64,000 nt of DNA from Candidatus Delongbacteria bacterium. Lineage in GTDB: Bacteria; CAIWAD01. How positions within the stretch are numbered: the first letter of the stretch is position 1; each line of letters starts with the position of its first letter. Below are positions 8,484 through 18,566 of this stretch, in pieces. The notes under the pieces are model-generated. The model was not told the origin of the DNA and made no database searches. It saw only the letters and a program-made list of their open reading frames with translations. The stretch lies in NCBI GenBank assembly GCA_020634015.1, contig JACKCN010000002.1, positions 603,177 through 667,176 of the forward strand, written 5' to 3'. Both the position numbers and the translations under genes were made by a program.

Positions 8484-10844
8484 TCAGGGAATCGAGAGGA
8501 CGCTCACCCGGTACAGTCCCACGCGGTCGCTGCCGTACTCGCCGGGAAGGTCCAGCGCAGTCTCCCGGGTCTGGGCCAGCAGGATCTCCTGCCCCTGCGC
8601 GTCCCGGCGATGGATGAGGTACAGCGGCTCGTTCAGGGGAGTGCCGTTCTCGAACTGGGTCACCGCCTCCCAGTGCAGCCGGACCCGGTTGGCCACGATC
8701 GCGATCCGCAGATCGCGGGGAGTCCGCGGAGTGCAGCCCGGGCACCACAGCGTGAGACTCGCGAACTCCTGGGCCTGATCCATGTCCAGCGGGTCCACAT
8801 CGGGGCAGCCGGGCTGGTCTTCGGACTGCCAGGCGATGCGATGCAGCAGATCGGGCTGCCCCGCGATGCGCAGGCGCAGCAGCTGGTCGTGGCCGGGCAG
8901 CCCGGTGTGCGACACGGCCAGCCGCAGGCGCGTGGCGCGCCATTCGGGCATCCAGCCATCCCAGTCCCGGGCGGTCTGCCAGTGGCCGTCCTGCAGCACC
9001 TCCAGTGCCACCGCACGCAGCGCGGAGCCGCCATCACCCACTCCGTCCTCCGGATGATGCAGCAGGTCCACACGCAACAGCTGGGCCGGCTCGACTCCTT
9101 CGTTCAGCAGTGGCACCGTCTGCCAGAAGGTGCCGCTGCGCAGGGGAGCCTCGGGCCCCGACCAGTCGGCGCAGGGCCAGCGCGGTCCATCCAGCCCGCT
9201 GGCCAGTCCCACCCGGCCCACCGCATTCCAGGGAGTGCCCGAGGGCGGAATGAGCGCCACCGGGACCTGCAGATGGATCACCGGATTCGAGGTGATGTCG
9301 CCTTCGCCCAGTGCCGAGTCACCCGCATCCAGGTCGCGGATGAAGCTCAGGTGCAACTGCCCCTCATGGACGCGGTCGGCCACGCTGGGCCAGTCCTCGG
9401 CCTCGCAAAGCCAGGTGTCACAGTCAGGGCTGGTGCTGTTGGTCAGATTGACCGCAGGCCCCCAGGTCTGGCCGTTGTCGGCCGAACAGCGCGCCAGGAT
9501 CTCGCCGTTGTACCAGCCGTAAAAATTGCGGTCTTCCGGGTCGTACTGCGACCAGATGCAGTACAGCCATCCGGTGCTCTCGTCCAGTGACAGCTGGGGC
9601 CGGTCGACGCACATCCGCCCGCTCTGGGGGGTGAGCCGTGAGGGCGGATCGCGCAGCACCGAGTTCCAGCCGGCCAGATGGCTCCACTGGCCACTGTCCA
9701 CATTCAGATGCCAGATCTGGCCCCGGTCGGTGTGCCACTGGTACGCGACCCGGCTCAGCGAATCCCCGCTGGCGGTTCGCACGCGGCTGGTGTCGTCGTA
9801 CATCACGGCGGTGGAGAAGACCAGATGGAGGTTGGCCTGCGGCGTGGTGTCAAAGAGTCCGTCCAGGTCGCAGAAGGCCCGGCAGCCGAAGTCGCCGAAG
9901 GGGCTGCTCGAGCCTGGACCCCAGTGCGTCAGGTTGACCCCGGCTCCCGGATGGACCAGCGGGGCCAGATTGCCATCCTCGGCGATCAGGGCCAACACAT
10001 CATGGTGCAGCAGACGTCCGATCTCGCCCTCCTCTCCTTCCCAGGGCATATCCAGCGAATCGGTGGGCTGCAAGTAGACCAGGGCCGTGCGCGCCGTGTG
10101 ATGGGAGGCCACCGCGATGGCCGAGACGGTGCGACACTCCTGCGCCAGCAGCAGGGAGGGGCCCGGTGGCACCATCATGTCGGTGACGGCCTGTCGGTAC
10201 CACAGGCTGTTGGGCAGCGCGGCCTGCGGGCCCGCCTGGGTCAGGATGTGGATCCGTTGCTGGTTGTCCACGGCCAGCTGGGGCCAGGACTGGTCAGGAT
10301 CCCCGGCCCAGTCGGTGCTGAAGAATCCGATGCATTCCGAGACGTCCACATTGTACGAGCTGCGGGAGGCATTCTCGTGATGCAGCGCAAGTACCATTGA
10401 ATTGGGCTCCACGGTGCTTGAACCCGGGCCGGTGAGAGCCATCGATGGGAATCGCGAGGGCACATTGTCGGGGAGCCAGGGACCCGATACGAGCTCATCA
10501 TCTGACAGATCATGACACCAGAACACGACCGTGGGCAGCGTGTGGTTCCAGACGATGCGACCCCAGACGCCGTGCACGATTCCGGTGGGTGAGACCACGA
10601 TGTTGCGCCCCATCGATCCCGGATGCTGTGCGTCCAGAGTGGTGATCCCGAGCTGGAACGCGCTGCCCAGCCAGTCGTCCACCAGCCGCCCGTCCGGCTT
10701 CTGGACAGGCTCCACGTCGATCCCGGGGTGTCCACCGGACACGGCATCGGAACTGCGGGCAGCGGGCGGGGCGGCTCGCAGTGCGGATGTCAGACAGAGG
10801 AGAATCAGCAGCCAGGGCAGCGGCAAGGAGGAGGCGTTGCGCAT
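8484..10844 (-). CDS. Secreted BNR/sialidase-like repeat protein
   Basis: This 786-residue protein has a signal peptide (MRNASSLPLPWLLILLCL..ALRAA). The central region carries Asp-box/BNR motifs (e.g. SADNGQTW), typical of beta-propellers of the sialidase/exo-alpha-sialidase fold. The C-terminus resembles a fibronectin-III-like domain (VRLHWEAVTQF..YLIHRRDAQG), like that of the cytochrome at 5444-6859. No T9SS PNPFNP motif is present. Start set at the second possible codon (ATG at 10844); a GTG three codons earlier is possible. The gene converges with the lipoprotein gene with only 26 nt between stops. Enzymatic activity cannot be claimed: catalytic residues of sialidases were not identified. 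Confidence 0.7.
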   Translation of the reverse strand: MRNASSLPLPWLLILLCLTSALRAAPPAARSSDAVSGGHPGIDVEPVQKPDGRLVDDWLGSAFQLGITTLDAQHPGSMGRNIVVSPTGIVHGVWGRIVWNHTLPTVVFWCHDLSDDELVSGPWLPDNVPSRFPSMALTGPGSSTVEPNSMVLALHHENASRSSYNVDVSECIGFFSTDWAGDPDQSWPQLAVDNQQRIHILTQAGPQAALPNSLWYRQAVTDMMVPPGPSLLLAQECRTVSAIAVASHHTARTALVYLQPTDSLDMPWEGEEGEIGRLLHHDVLALIAEDGNLAPLVHPGAGVNLTHWGPGSSSPFGDFGCRAFCDLDGLFDTTPQANLHLVFSTAVMYDDTSRVRTASGDSLSRVAYQWHTDRGQIWHLNVDSGQWSHLAGWNSVLRDPPSRLTPQSGRMCVDRPQLSLDESTGWLYCIWSQYDPEDRNFYGWYNGEILARCSADNGQTWGPAVNLTNSTSPDCDTWLCEAEDWPSVADRVHEGQLHLSFIRDLDAGDSALGEGDITSNPVIHLQVPVALIPPSGTPWNAVGRVGLASGLDGPRWPCADWSGPEAPLRSGTFWQTVPLLNEGVEPAQLLRVDLLHHPEDGVGDGGSALRAVALEVLQDGHWQTARDWDGWMPEWRATRLRLAVSHTGLPGHDQLLRLRIAGQPDLLHRIAWQSEDQPGCPDVDPLDMDQAQEFASLTLWCPGCTPRTPRDLRIAIVANRVRLHWEAVTQFENGTPLNEPLYLIHRRDAQGQEILLAQTRETALDLPGEYGSDRVGLYRVSVLSIP

Positions 10845-11004
10845 GATGGGCACTTTCCAGTGGACCCGGACGACACCCTGCGCTTGACAGGGTCTCGCGG
10901 GATGCGTCCCGGGGCGGGCAAAGGATCAATCGCGAACGGCGGGAACATGGTGAAGCCCGGGACGCGAGCAAAGAGGAAAGACACGCCGGCACATGACACC
11001 GGGC

Positions 11005-14000
11005 TCAGCGCGGCGGGCCGTCCAGCAGTTCCCTGGCCCGTCGCGCGGCGGAGTCCAGCTTGCTCTCCACCAGGCGAGGCAGAGCGTCTTCCAGTCGCTC
11101 CCTCAAGGCCGGGGGCAGCGGCCCCTCTTCGCACTCTGCCAGACCCAGGACACACACGGCCATCGCGCGGGAATCCGGCTGGCCCTCCAGCAGTGCCAGG
11201 GCTTCGGTCCAGGCAGCGCGGGCGCGGGCACGCTCGCCCCGCTGGAGCCGCAGCTCGGCCAGACCGCACAGGCATTGTGTCACGGCGGGACGCTGCCCCT
11301 GGACGCGAAAGAGTTCCAGCGCTTCCTGAGTGAAGGCTTCGGCCGCCTCCAGCCGACCCTCGCTGGCGGCAAGTCGGGCCAGGTCGGTAAGGGCGAAAGC
11401 CTCGCCCTTGGCGTCTCCCAGCACGCGGCGCAGGTCGCGGCTCTTGAGGAAACAGTCGCTTGCCCGTGTGGCATCACCCAGCTGCAGGGCCAGATGACCC
11501 TGGCTGCGCAGCACGACGGCCCGGCCATGCAGGTCGCCCAGCTCACCGAAGAGGGCCAGCGCGTCGGCCAGTTCCTGCTCGGCGCTCTCCAGTTGCCCGT
11601 CCAGCAGCAGCAGATCGCCCAGGCTGCGGCGCACGGCCGCTTCCTTCTCGCGCAGTCCGAGGGCCCGGCTGTGCTGCAGCGCCTGCTGGTAGTGCTGGCG
11701 TGCTCCCGCCAGGTCGCCACCCAGGCGGGCCAGATCGCCCAGGGACTGCTGGCAGCCGCAGAGTCCACGCAGGTCGTCCAGCTGGCTGAACAGCCGTTGG
11801 GCCGCTTCCAGGGCTTCGCGCGAGCCGGGACTGTCGCCGATCGCGCGTCGGCAGCTGCCCAGGCCCATCAGGCAGTCGGCGCGCTGGGCCGGCGATTCCT
11901 GCAGGGGCAGCCGCAGCAGAGCGTCTTCATAGAGCGCGATCGCCCGGGGCAGATGACCACGGATGCGCGCCAACCGCGCCAGTTCGCTGAGGGCCAGTGC
12001 CTGCTCTCTGGCCGTGCCAGTGGCCTCGGCCAGGACCAGTGCCTCCTCGAGGCTGGCCCCGGCCTCTTCGCGCCGGCCCTGCAGCGCCTGCAGGCGTCCC
12101 TGAAGCACAAGGACCTCGCTGCGTGCTCCCGGGGGCAGCGGGCCGTGGTCGCCAGCGATCAGGCGCTGGCAGCGCTCGAGGGCCTCGCCCCACTGGCCCA
12201 GACCTTCCTGCAGCGCGGCCAGCTCACGCTGGAGGCTGGTCAGGGCGGGTTCCGTGCTGATTCCGGGAGCCGCCTCCAGCCGCCGGGCCAGACGGGTCCC
12301 CAGATCCAGTCTCAGTCGGGGATCGGTATTGCAAGCGCCTTCCCGCCAGGCGCGGGCCAGCCAGTGCCCCGCCTCGGGTGCCAGATCCGCCTCGTCGAAG
12401 TGGCGTGCGATCAGCAGGGTCCGTGCGGGGTCATCCGGCCAGCGTTTCGCCGCCTCGCGAGCCGCCAGACCATGGATCAGGCGTCGATTGTGTCGCAACA
12501 GGGTGGTGTAGCACACTTCCTCGACCAGGCTCGAGACCACACACAGCTCGCCGTGCTCCAGTTCGCGCAGCCAGCCACCCCGCAGCAGCTCCTGCAATGG
12601 GTCGTGACCCTCGGTGGCGTCCGCCAGCCGTGCCAGGCAGTCCAGCAGCAGTTCCCGCGGAAACTGGCCACCCAGCACGGCCGCACATTGCAGGCCGCGC
12701 TTGAGGCTGGCGGGCAGCAGGTCCACGCGGCTGAGCAGCAACTGGTTCAGACCGTGTGGCAAAGGCAGGCGGCGACTCTCGTCGCGCAGCAGCCATGCAC
12801 CTTCGCGGCGCACCAGCAGGTCACGTTCCTGAAGCAGAACCAGCAACTCGCGCAGCACCAGCGGATTGCCCTGGGCTCTGGGCAAGAGCAATGCGGACAG
12901 CCCCTCGGGCAGACGCTGGCAATCCAGCGCGTGCAGCAGCAGGCGCCGGGATTCCTCGTCGTTCAGCGGAGGCAGGCGCAGGTTGTCCACACCGGGCAGC
13001 GCTCCCGGATTGCCAATGCCCTCGCCCCGGTGCAGCAGCAGCAGGAACAGTCCACCGCGAGCCTGCTCGCGATCGCGGTCGCGATTCCAGTTGCTGGCCA
13101 GGTGTTCGAGCAGTGTGTGACTTAGGGCATCGGCCCGGTCGAGATCTTCGCAGATCAGGGTCAGCGGTTGAGGCGACCGGGAGGCCAGCTGTTCCAGCAG
13201 GTGGCGCAGGCAGATCGCCAGGCGCGCCGGCAGACCGCCCGGATCCATGGGTGGCTGTCCGCTCGGCCAGGGCAGTCCCAGCAACAGACCCAGCAGGTTG
13301 GCCCGCTGCATCACATCGTCCCCGGAATCGGACGAGTCACTCCCCATGCTGGCCAGGGTCTGGCGGAGCAGCGCGCGACAGGACTCGTCCTGGTCGGCGT
13401 CCCCCAGTGGCAACAGCTGCGTCAGCAGGCTGCGCCAGAGGCTGCCGGCCGTGCCGCCCGTGGTGCCCGGTGCCACCCGCAGGGGCACGGGAACCAGATG
13501 GCTGGACTCCTGTGTGAGACGGCCCAGGAACTCGCGCACCAGTCGCGACTTGCCCTGGCCGGCTGGCGCCAGCAGCTCGCGCGCCACCAGGGTGCCATTG
13601 GCGTGCCCGGCGCAGGCCTCATCCCAGGCCATGGCCAGTGCCTGCAGTTGTGGTTCCCGCCCGATGAAGTCCTGCTCGCTCTCGCTGCCCAGGGGCAGGG
13701 GCGTGCTCTCGAGCGCGTGATCCACGGTCCAGACGTGCAGCGGCTGCGCCTTGCCCTTGACCTGCAGCTCGCCCCGGTCGGTGAAGCGGAACCGGTTGGC
13801 GACCAGTGCCCGGGTCTCCTCGGGAATCAGAATGCTGTTCAGCGGGGCGTGGCTTTCCATGCGCGAGGCCACGTTCACCGCATCGCCGTAGACGGTGAAA
13901 TCCCCTTCGCGCTTCTTGCCCACGCGTCCGGTGGTGACCAGTCCCGTGTTCACTCCGATCCGGATGCTGAGCGAGGTGCCCAGCAGGCGGTTGACCTCCG

Positions 14001-14358
14001 GCAGGTCCCGCAGCATCTTCAGCCCGGCCAGCAGCGCGCGCTCGGTGTCCTGCTCGCTGGCATTGCGGCTGCCGAAGAGCGCCATGATCAGGTCGCCTTC
14101 GTATTTGTCGATGTAGCCCGAGTACTTCTCGATGGAGTTGGTGAACACGGTCAGCACACGGTCCAGGATCTGCTGCACGTCCTCGGAGTGCAGGCGTTCA
14201 CCCAGTTCGGTGAAACCCTTGAGGTCCATGAAGAGAATCGCCACCCAGCGGTTCTCGCCTTCGCGCAGACGCTCCTCGCCCCGGGCCACCGGGTTGAGGA
14301 TCCGGCCCAGGGACTCCAGCTCAGATCCGAGCAGGCTGTCGGCCAGGGGCAGGGTCAC
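11005..14358 (-). CDS. Class III adenylate/guanylate cyclase - AAA ATPase - TPR signalling protein
   Basis: This is a 1117-residue cytoplasmic protein. Residues ~36-215 form a class III nucleotide cyclase domain with FMDLKGFTELGERL (metal-binding Asp), GDLIMALFGS and the VYGDAVNVASRME signature. Next is an AAA/STAND-like ATPase with Walker A APAGQGKS (~266) and Walker B LICEDLD (~390). From ~620 to 1090 come many TPR-like helical repeats (e.g. ALEAAQRLFSQLDDLRGLCG). The layout matches the cyclase-AAA-TPR regulators common in environmental bacteria, in which the repeats sense and the cyclase or ATPase responds. The GTG start overlaps the upstream stop in GTGA, so translation is coupled to the dehydrogenase at 14355-15479; the frame stays open upstream but is antisense-like there. 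Confidence 0.87.
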   Translation of the reverse strand: MTLPLADSLLGSELESLGRILNPVARGEERLREGENRWVAILFMDLKGFTELGERLHSEDVQQILDRVLTVFTNSIEKYSGYIDKYEGDLIMALFGSRNASEQDTERALLAGLKMLRDLPEVNRLLGTSLSIRIGVNTGLVTTGRVGKKREGDFTVYGDAVNVASRMESHAPLNSILIPEETRALVANRFRFTDRGELQVKGKAQPLHVWTVDHALESTPLPLGSESEQDFIGREPQLQALAMAWDEACAGHANGTLVARELLAPAGQGKSRLVREFLGRLTQESSHLVPVPLRVAPGTTGGTAGSLWRSLLTQLLPLGDADQDESCRALLRQTLASMGSDSSDSGDDVMQRANLLGLLLGLPWPSGQPPMDPGGLPARLAICLRHLLEQLASRSPQPLTLICEDLDRADALSHTLLEHLASNWNRDRDREQARGGLFLLLLHRGEGIGNPGALPGVDNLRLPPLNDEESRRLLLHALDCQRLPEGLSALLLPRAQGNPLVLRELLVLLQERDLLVRREGAWLLRDESRRLPLPHGLNQLLLSRVDLLPASLKRGLQCAAVLGGQFPRELLLDCLARLADATEGHDPLQELLRGGWLRELEHGELCVVSSLVEEVCYTTLLRHNRRLIHGLAAREAAKRWPDDPARTLLIARHFDEADLAPEAGHWLARAWREGACNTDPRLRLDLGTRLARRLEAAPGISTEPALTSLQRELAALQEGLGQWGEALERCQRLIAGDHGPLPPGARSEVLVLQGRLQALQGRREEAGASLEEALVLAEATGTAREQALALSELARLARIRGHLPRAIALYEDALLRLPLQESPAQRADCLMGLGSCRRAIGDSPGSREALEAAQRLFSQLDDLRGLCGCQQSLGDLARLGGDLAGARQHYQQALQHSRALGLREKEAAVRRSLGDLLLLDGQLESAEQELADALALFGELGDLHGRAVVLRSQGHLALQLGDATRASDCFLKSRDLRRVLGDAKGEAFALTDLARLAASEGRLEAAEAFTQEALELFRVQGQRPAVTQCLCGLAELRLQRGERARARAAWTEALALLEGQPDSRAMAVCVLGLAECEEGPLPPALRERLEDALPRLVESKLDSAARRARELLDGPPR

Positions 14359-15479
14359 CCGCGGATCTCCGTGTGATGCAGGGTGACATCCCGTTCGGCC
14401 AGCAGGGCCAGAATGCGCTCGAAGGCGCGGGCATTGCGGGCCACGGTCTCCGGAGGGGAGATTCCGGGCACGTCGTACAGGCCTTCGGCCAGGGCTCGCA
14501 GGGTGGCCGTGCAGGTGTAACCGGTCGTACGGGCCATGGAGGACACCCCCGCGGCCGTGGTGCGGTGGTCCAGGTCCCAACGGTGCAGCAGGGGGCCGCG
14601 CTCGTCGTGCCCCTGTACGTCCACACGCATCACGGTGAGTTCGGCCTCGCCCGGTTCCAGTTTCCACTGGGGCAGCAGCAGGCGTGCGCTCAGCTCCAGC
14701 GGCGTTGGACCTCCGGGCATGCCGGGCAGTGGAGTGGTATCCAGAAAGCCGCCATCCCGCAGCAGGCGGATCGCGTCGTAGTGGCCCGGCCAGCGCAGGG
14801 TCTTTTCCACCATCTCGGGCACCGGCAGGCTGAACAGCAGGCTGCGCAGGCCATCGGTATTCACCGCTTCCATGGTGCCCAGACCGGGAATCTCGACCCA
14901 TTCCGGATCGGAGAGCGCCGGTTTTTCAACCAGCTTGCCATTCTGGCGCAGGCGCGCGGGCCGTGTGTACTCTTCCAGCACATCGATGGGCGAGAAGGGT
15001 GCCTTGTACTGCCAGGGCAGCCTGCGCTCGATGGGCAGCCCGCCCACCAGGCAGAGGTAGCGGCTCACGGTCATCGTGTCCCAGTGGTGGCCCAGCAGCA
15101 TGTGGCTCAGGCCGGGGGCCACCCCGCAGTCCACGATGGCCACCCGTCCCCGCTCGCGGGCGAGGGCGTCCAGTTCGAACGGGTCCTCGGGAAAGAAGCT
15201 GATGTCCACGATGGACTTGCCCGCTCCCAGTACCGCCTCGACCGTGGTGCGCCCCATGAATCCCGGCACGGCACCCACGACCCAATCGCTGTCCTTGACC
15301 AGTGCGCCGATCCGGGCCGGATCGGACAGGTCGGCGCGCTGGGTCTGCAGTCCGGCCTCAGCCAGCGGGGCCAGCGCGGCGTCGTCACGGTCCACCACCC
15401 GCACCCTGAAATCGCGGGCCAGGTCCAGAGCCATCACCGACCCCACCATGCCCGCACCTAGAACCGTCACGTTCTGCAT
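14355..15479 (-). CDS. Saccharopine dehydrogenase-family NAD(P) oxidoreductase
   Basis: This 374-residue protein begins MQNVTVLGAGMVGSVMALDLA, a Rossmann nucleotide-binding loop (GAGMVG). The downstream pattern VDCGVAPGLSHMLLG and the general length match the saccharopine dehydrogenase / lysine dehydrogenase family, which handles lysine or related amino-acid imines. The precise substrate is uncertain (saccharopine, lysine 6-dehydrogenase-like, or carboxynorspermidine-type). Start chosen for AGAAAGGGA just upstream; an earlier in-frame ATG seven codons away would overlap that site. It is the first gene of a two-gene unit with the cyclase protein, linked by a 4-bp overlap, hinting that cyclic-nucleotide or ATPase signalling is tied to amino-acid metabolism. 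Confidence 0.85.
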   Translation of the reverse strand: MQNVTVLGAGMVGSVMALDLARDFRVRVVDRDDAALAPLAEAGLQTQRADLSDPARIGALVKDSDWVVGAVPGFMGRTTVEAVLGAGKSIVDISFFPEDPFELDALARERGRVAIVDCGVAPGLSHMLLGHHWDTMTVSRYLCLVGGLPIERRLPWQYKAPFSPIDVLEEYTRPARLRQNGKLVEKPALSDPEWVEIPGLGTMEAVNTDGLRSLLFSLPVPEMVEKTLRWPGHYDAIRLLRDGGFLDTTPLPGMPGGPTPLELSARLLLPQWKLEPGEAELTVMRVDVQGHDERGPLLHRWDLDHRTTAAGVSSMARTTGYTCTATLRALAEGLYDVPGISPPETVARNARAFERILALLAERDVTLHHTEIRG

Positions 15480-15505
15480 TGTTGTCCCTTTCTGCTGCAA
15501 GTCGC

Positions 15506-15513
15506 CGAAGATA
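15506..15513 (-). promoter_or_regulatory. Candidate -7 promoter element of the dehydrogenase-cyclase operon
   Basis: On the minus strand this reads TATCTTCG, 26 nt before the ATG at 15479. That leaves a short leader with the ribosome-binding site. A TTTTG stretch lies about 24 nt further upstream, slightly long for a -33 box. Confidence 0.45.
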
Positions 15514-15709
15514 GGATTGAGCGCGGGGAGGGCCGCGCAAAAGTCCAGCTTTGGAATCCAGAGGCCCCCGCCTGACCCGCCCTGCGAAGAATCTGGCGGG
15601 AACCGCGCGATTCAGGTTCAATCCCTCGTTCGCCGGGTCGATATAGCCGTTTGCCCCCTCGGTCCTGCCGGGAGTGCAAAGCTGGAACACCACGATTCCC
15701 GGCTCATTC

Positions 15710-15722
15710 AGGAGGTGCCTTG
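15710..15722 (+). promoter_or_regulatory. Ribosome-binding site with TTG start of the hybrid kinase
   Basis: AGGAGGTGCC immediately precedes TTG at 15720-15722. No ATG in frame nearby has a comparable site, so a TTG start is preferred. The next ATG (15771) would shorten the protein by 17 residues. Confidence 0.65.
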
Positions 15723-18302
15723 CAGACCAGTCAGGAACACGGAACCGAACCGAATCTCCAGGGCACCGGCATGTTCAACTCGGACAGGCTCCGGGCCGGT
15801 GCCGACCAGAATGATGTGTCAGGACTGGAGTGCACGCTCGAACGCTCGCTGCGCTCGCGCATTTCTTTGCTGGAGGCCGAACTGCGGGCTCTGCGCGGGC
15901 GCGGATCCACGGATCCGCTGGGTCTGCTGGACAGTCTGGAGGACCGGACCCTCTCCGACGGCGACCAATACCTGATTCAGATCCGTCGCCATCTCGCCAG
16001 CCGGGACAGTTTTCTCTCGGCCCTGTTCAACGATGCCCCCGAGGCGATTCTGCTGAGTGACAGCCAGGGCATCATTCTGGACGTCAATCCCGGGGCTGCC
16101 GAGCTGTACGGATACACGCGCGAACAGCTGATCGGCCAGCCCGCGTCGATCCTGGATGCCCACGGGGCCGGCGAACTCTTCAAGCAGGTCTGGGAAGAAC
16201 TGACCCGCGTGGGCAGTGTATCCATCGAAGGCGAGGACCGCCGCGGCGACGGCAGCCTGATCCATGTGGAAACCCGCATGCGGCGCCTGGTGGTCGGCGA
16301 ATCGGTCTGGTATCTGGCCTTCGTGCGTGACATCACCTCGCGCGTGCGCGCCCTGCGTGAGCTGGAGCGCAGCAAGGAACGCTACCGCAACCTGATCGAG
16401 AACAGCAACGAATCGGTCTGGCGACTGGAACTGGTTCCGGGTGTTCCCACCTCCCTGCCCGTGGCCGAGCAGGTGGATCGCATCCTGCGCCAGGCCGTGC
16501 TCGCCGAATGCAACGACCGCTGCGCGCAGGACTATGGACACAGCAGTGCCCTGCAGGTGGAAGGCAGTCACTACCGTTCCCTGCTGGAATCCCCGGAACG
16601 GATCCGGCCCCTGCTGTCCCATTTCGTCGAGAACGGACATCGGATGGTCAACCGGTTGGTCTGCAACCGCAACCGTCCGGGCAGTGTGCGCTGGTGGCAG
16701 AACAATGCGGTGGGCGTGATCGAGAATGGACGACTGGTCCGCATCTGGGGCAGCCATCAGGATGTGACCGAGGCCGAAAGCCTGCGCCAGAAGCTGGTGG
16801 AGAGCGAAGCGATGGCCCGTGCCGTGGCCGACATGGCACCGGTCGGCATCTTCCGCCGCTCTCTGGACGGCCAGGTGACCTATGCCAATCCTCAGGCCGA
16901 ACGGATCACGGGCCTGTCGCTGGGGCCCCAGACCGCTCGCCAGTTCGCGCGGAACGTTCACGAGGAAGACCGCGAGCGACTGGACCAGAGCTGGAAGCGC
17001 ATGCTGGCCACCGGCGAACCCTTTCGCGAGGAGCATCGACTGCGCCGTCAGGATGGCAGCGAAGTCTGCGTGATCGGCGAGGTGCGGCCCGTGCTGGACG
17101 AGAATGGTGAGACATCGAGTTGGGTGGGCACCCTGACCGACATCACCGAGAACCGCCGGCGTGACACGGAAATGCTCAAGATGCAGAAGCTGGAATCCGT
17201 GGGGACTCTGGCCGGCGGCATTGCCCATGATTTCAACAATCTGCTGACCGGCATCCTGGGATCGGTGTCGCTGGCCCAGGCGTTGCTGCCTTCGGGCAGC
17301 GGACGACTGGCCGAGGTGCTCTGCGAAGCCGAGAAATCCTGCGACCGGGCCGCCAGACTGACTCAGCAACTGCTCACCTTCTCGCGCGGGGGCGCGCCCG
17401 TGACACATCCCCTGAAACTGACCGAGCTGATAAAGGAAACCCTGCGCTTCAGTCTGCGCGGCATGGAGACACGGCTGCAATTCGACCTACCCGAATCCCT
17501 GCCCGAAGTCCAGGGCGACGAAGGGCAGCTCTACCAGGTGCTGCACAATCTGGTGAGCAACTCGATCGATGCGATGGAAGGCAAGGGCACCCTGAGGGTC
17601 AGCGCGTGTCTCAGCGGCCCCAACTGCGTGCTGCCCCCGGGTCTTGCGCCCGGCCAGTGGGTCCGGGTGCGCTTCCAGGACACGGGACCGGGCATTCCGG
17701 GCGAGCGGGCGGCCCAGATCTTCGACCCCTATTTCACCACCAAGGAAATGGGCAATGGGCTGGGCCTGGCCACGTCCTATTCGATCATCAAGAAACACGG
17801 GGGACTGCTGCGCTTCGAGCCCAGCGTGGGTCCCGGAGCCTGTTTCGAGTTCTGGCTGCCCGTGGCCGGCAACGGAACCGAGACGGCCGGTTCGGGCGCG
17901 TCCACGCCCAGCGGCAATCTGGCCCGCGTGCTGGTCATGGACGACGAAGCCACCATTCGTGGTCTGATGAAGGACCTGCTGCAGGTGCTGGGCTGCGAAG
18001 CCGACACGGTGCCCGACGGGGCCAGCCTGATCGAGAAGCTGGAAGCCGTGAAACGCATGGGGAACGACTACGACCTGATCTTCATGGATCTGACCGTGCC
18101 GGGCGGCATGGGGGGACGCGAGGCCGCGCGCATCATCAGCAGCCGCTGGCCCGAGCAGCGCATGGTGGTGATGAGCGGCTATTCCGATGACCCGGTGATG
18201 GCCCAGCATGCGGCTTTCGGGTTCGAGAACCGCCTCAGCAAGCCCTTCCAGCTGGATCAGTTGCGACGCGTGCTGGGAAACATCGAGAAGACCGTGCACT
18301 GA
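15720..18302 (+). CDS. PAS-domain hybrid sensor histidine kinase with C-terminal receiver
   Basis: This 860-residue protein has no signal peptide or membrane segment, so it is probably a cytoplasmic sensor. A short coiled coil (~40-62) precedes PAS1 (~97-205, APEAILLSDSQG..YGYTREQLIG), a second PAS-like region (~220-350) and PAS3 (~365-475, MAPVGIFRRSLDG). The dimerisation/phosphoacceptor box is AGGIAHDFNN with H503. The ATPase domain has the N box HNLVSNSIDAME (~610) and G boxes DTGPGIPG (~654) and GNGLGLA. A receiver follows with DDE near 741, phospho-acceptor D790 in FMDLTVPG, and K~841 in SKPF. No response regulator is adjacent, so the output partner is elsewhere. It is divergent from the dehydrogenase-cyclase operon. 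Confidence 0.9.
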   Translation: MQTSQEHGTEPNLQGTGMFNSDRLRAGADQNDVSGLECTLERSLRSRISLLEAELRALRGRGSTDPLGLLDSLEDRTLSDGDQYLIQIRRHLASRDSFLSALFNDAPEAILLSDSQGIILDVNPGAAELYGYTREQLIGQPASILDAHGAGELFKQVWEELTRVGSVSIEGEDRRGDGSLIHVETRMRRLVVGESVWYLAFVRDITSRVRALRELERSKERYRNLIENSNESVWRLELVPGVPTSLPVAEQVDRILRQAVLAECNDRCAQDYGHSSALQVEGSHYRSLLESPERIRPLLSHFVENGHRMVNRLVCNRNRPGSVRWWQNNAVGVIENGRLVRIWGSHQDVTEAESLRQKLVESEAMARAVADMAPVGIFRRSLDGQVTYANPQAERITGLSLGPQTARQFARNVHEEDRERLDQSWKRMLATGEPFREEHRLRRQDGSEVCVIGEVRPVLDENGETSSWVGTLTDITENRRRDTEMLKMQKLESVGTLAGGIAHDFNNLLTGILGSVSLAQALLPSGSGRLAEVLCEAEKSCDRAARLTQQLLTFSRGGAPVTHPLKLTELIKETLRFSLRGMETRLQFDLPESLPEVQGDEGQLYQVLHNLVSNSIDAMEGKGTLRVSACLSGPNCVLPPGLAPGQWVRVRFQDTGPGIPGERAAQIFDPYFTTKEMGNGLGLATSYSIIKKHGGLLRFEPSVGPGACFEFWLPVAGNGTETAGSGASTPSGNLARVLVMDDEATIRGLMKDLLQVLGCEADTVPDGASLIEKLEAVKRMGNDYDLIFMDLTVPGGMGGREAARIISSRWPEQRMVVMSGYSDDPVMAQHAAFGFENRLSKPFQLDQLRRVLGNIEKTVH

Positions 18303-18334
18303 GCGGCGCGATTTCCTGACAGCTGTCTGTTCCA

Positions 18335-18373
18335 ACAGCCCGCCGCGCGTTCCACGAGACGCCGGCGGGCTGT
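18335..18373 (+). terminator. Terminator-like hairpin after the hybrid kinase
   Basis: ACAGCCCGCCG (18335-18345) pairs perfectly with CGGCGGGCTGT (18363-18373) around a 17-nt loop, 33 nt after the stop codon. Only a weak T-rich stretch follows. Confidence 0.55.
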
Positions 18374-18566
18374 CGGCGTTCTCCGCGTCCCCTTGCCATG
18401 CCAGTGCCGGAGCCATTTCTCCCCGCATGGGCATTGGCCGGCTTGCAGGGCAGTGCGCGGGCATGTTTATTGCTTCTCATCGTCTGTCGCGAAGCGCTTG
18501 ATCCCGAATGATTCCCAACGACGTCCATGGACCGCCGCCGGTGGTCCCGAACACATACGAGGCCCC

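Noticed and set aside
10993..13125. A 710-codon plus-strand open frame opposite the cyclase gene
   Set aside because: Glutamine-rich shadow translation without domain signatures; the minus-strand gene has clear cyclase and TPR motifs.
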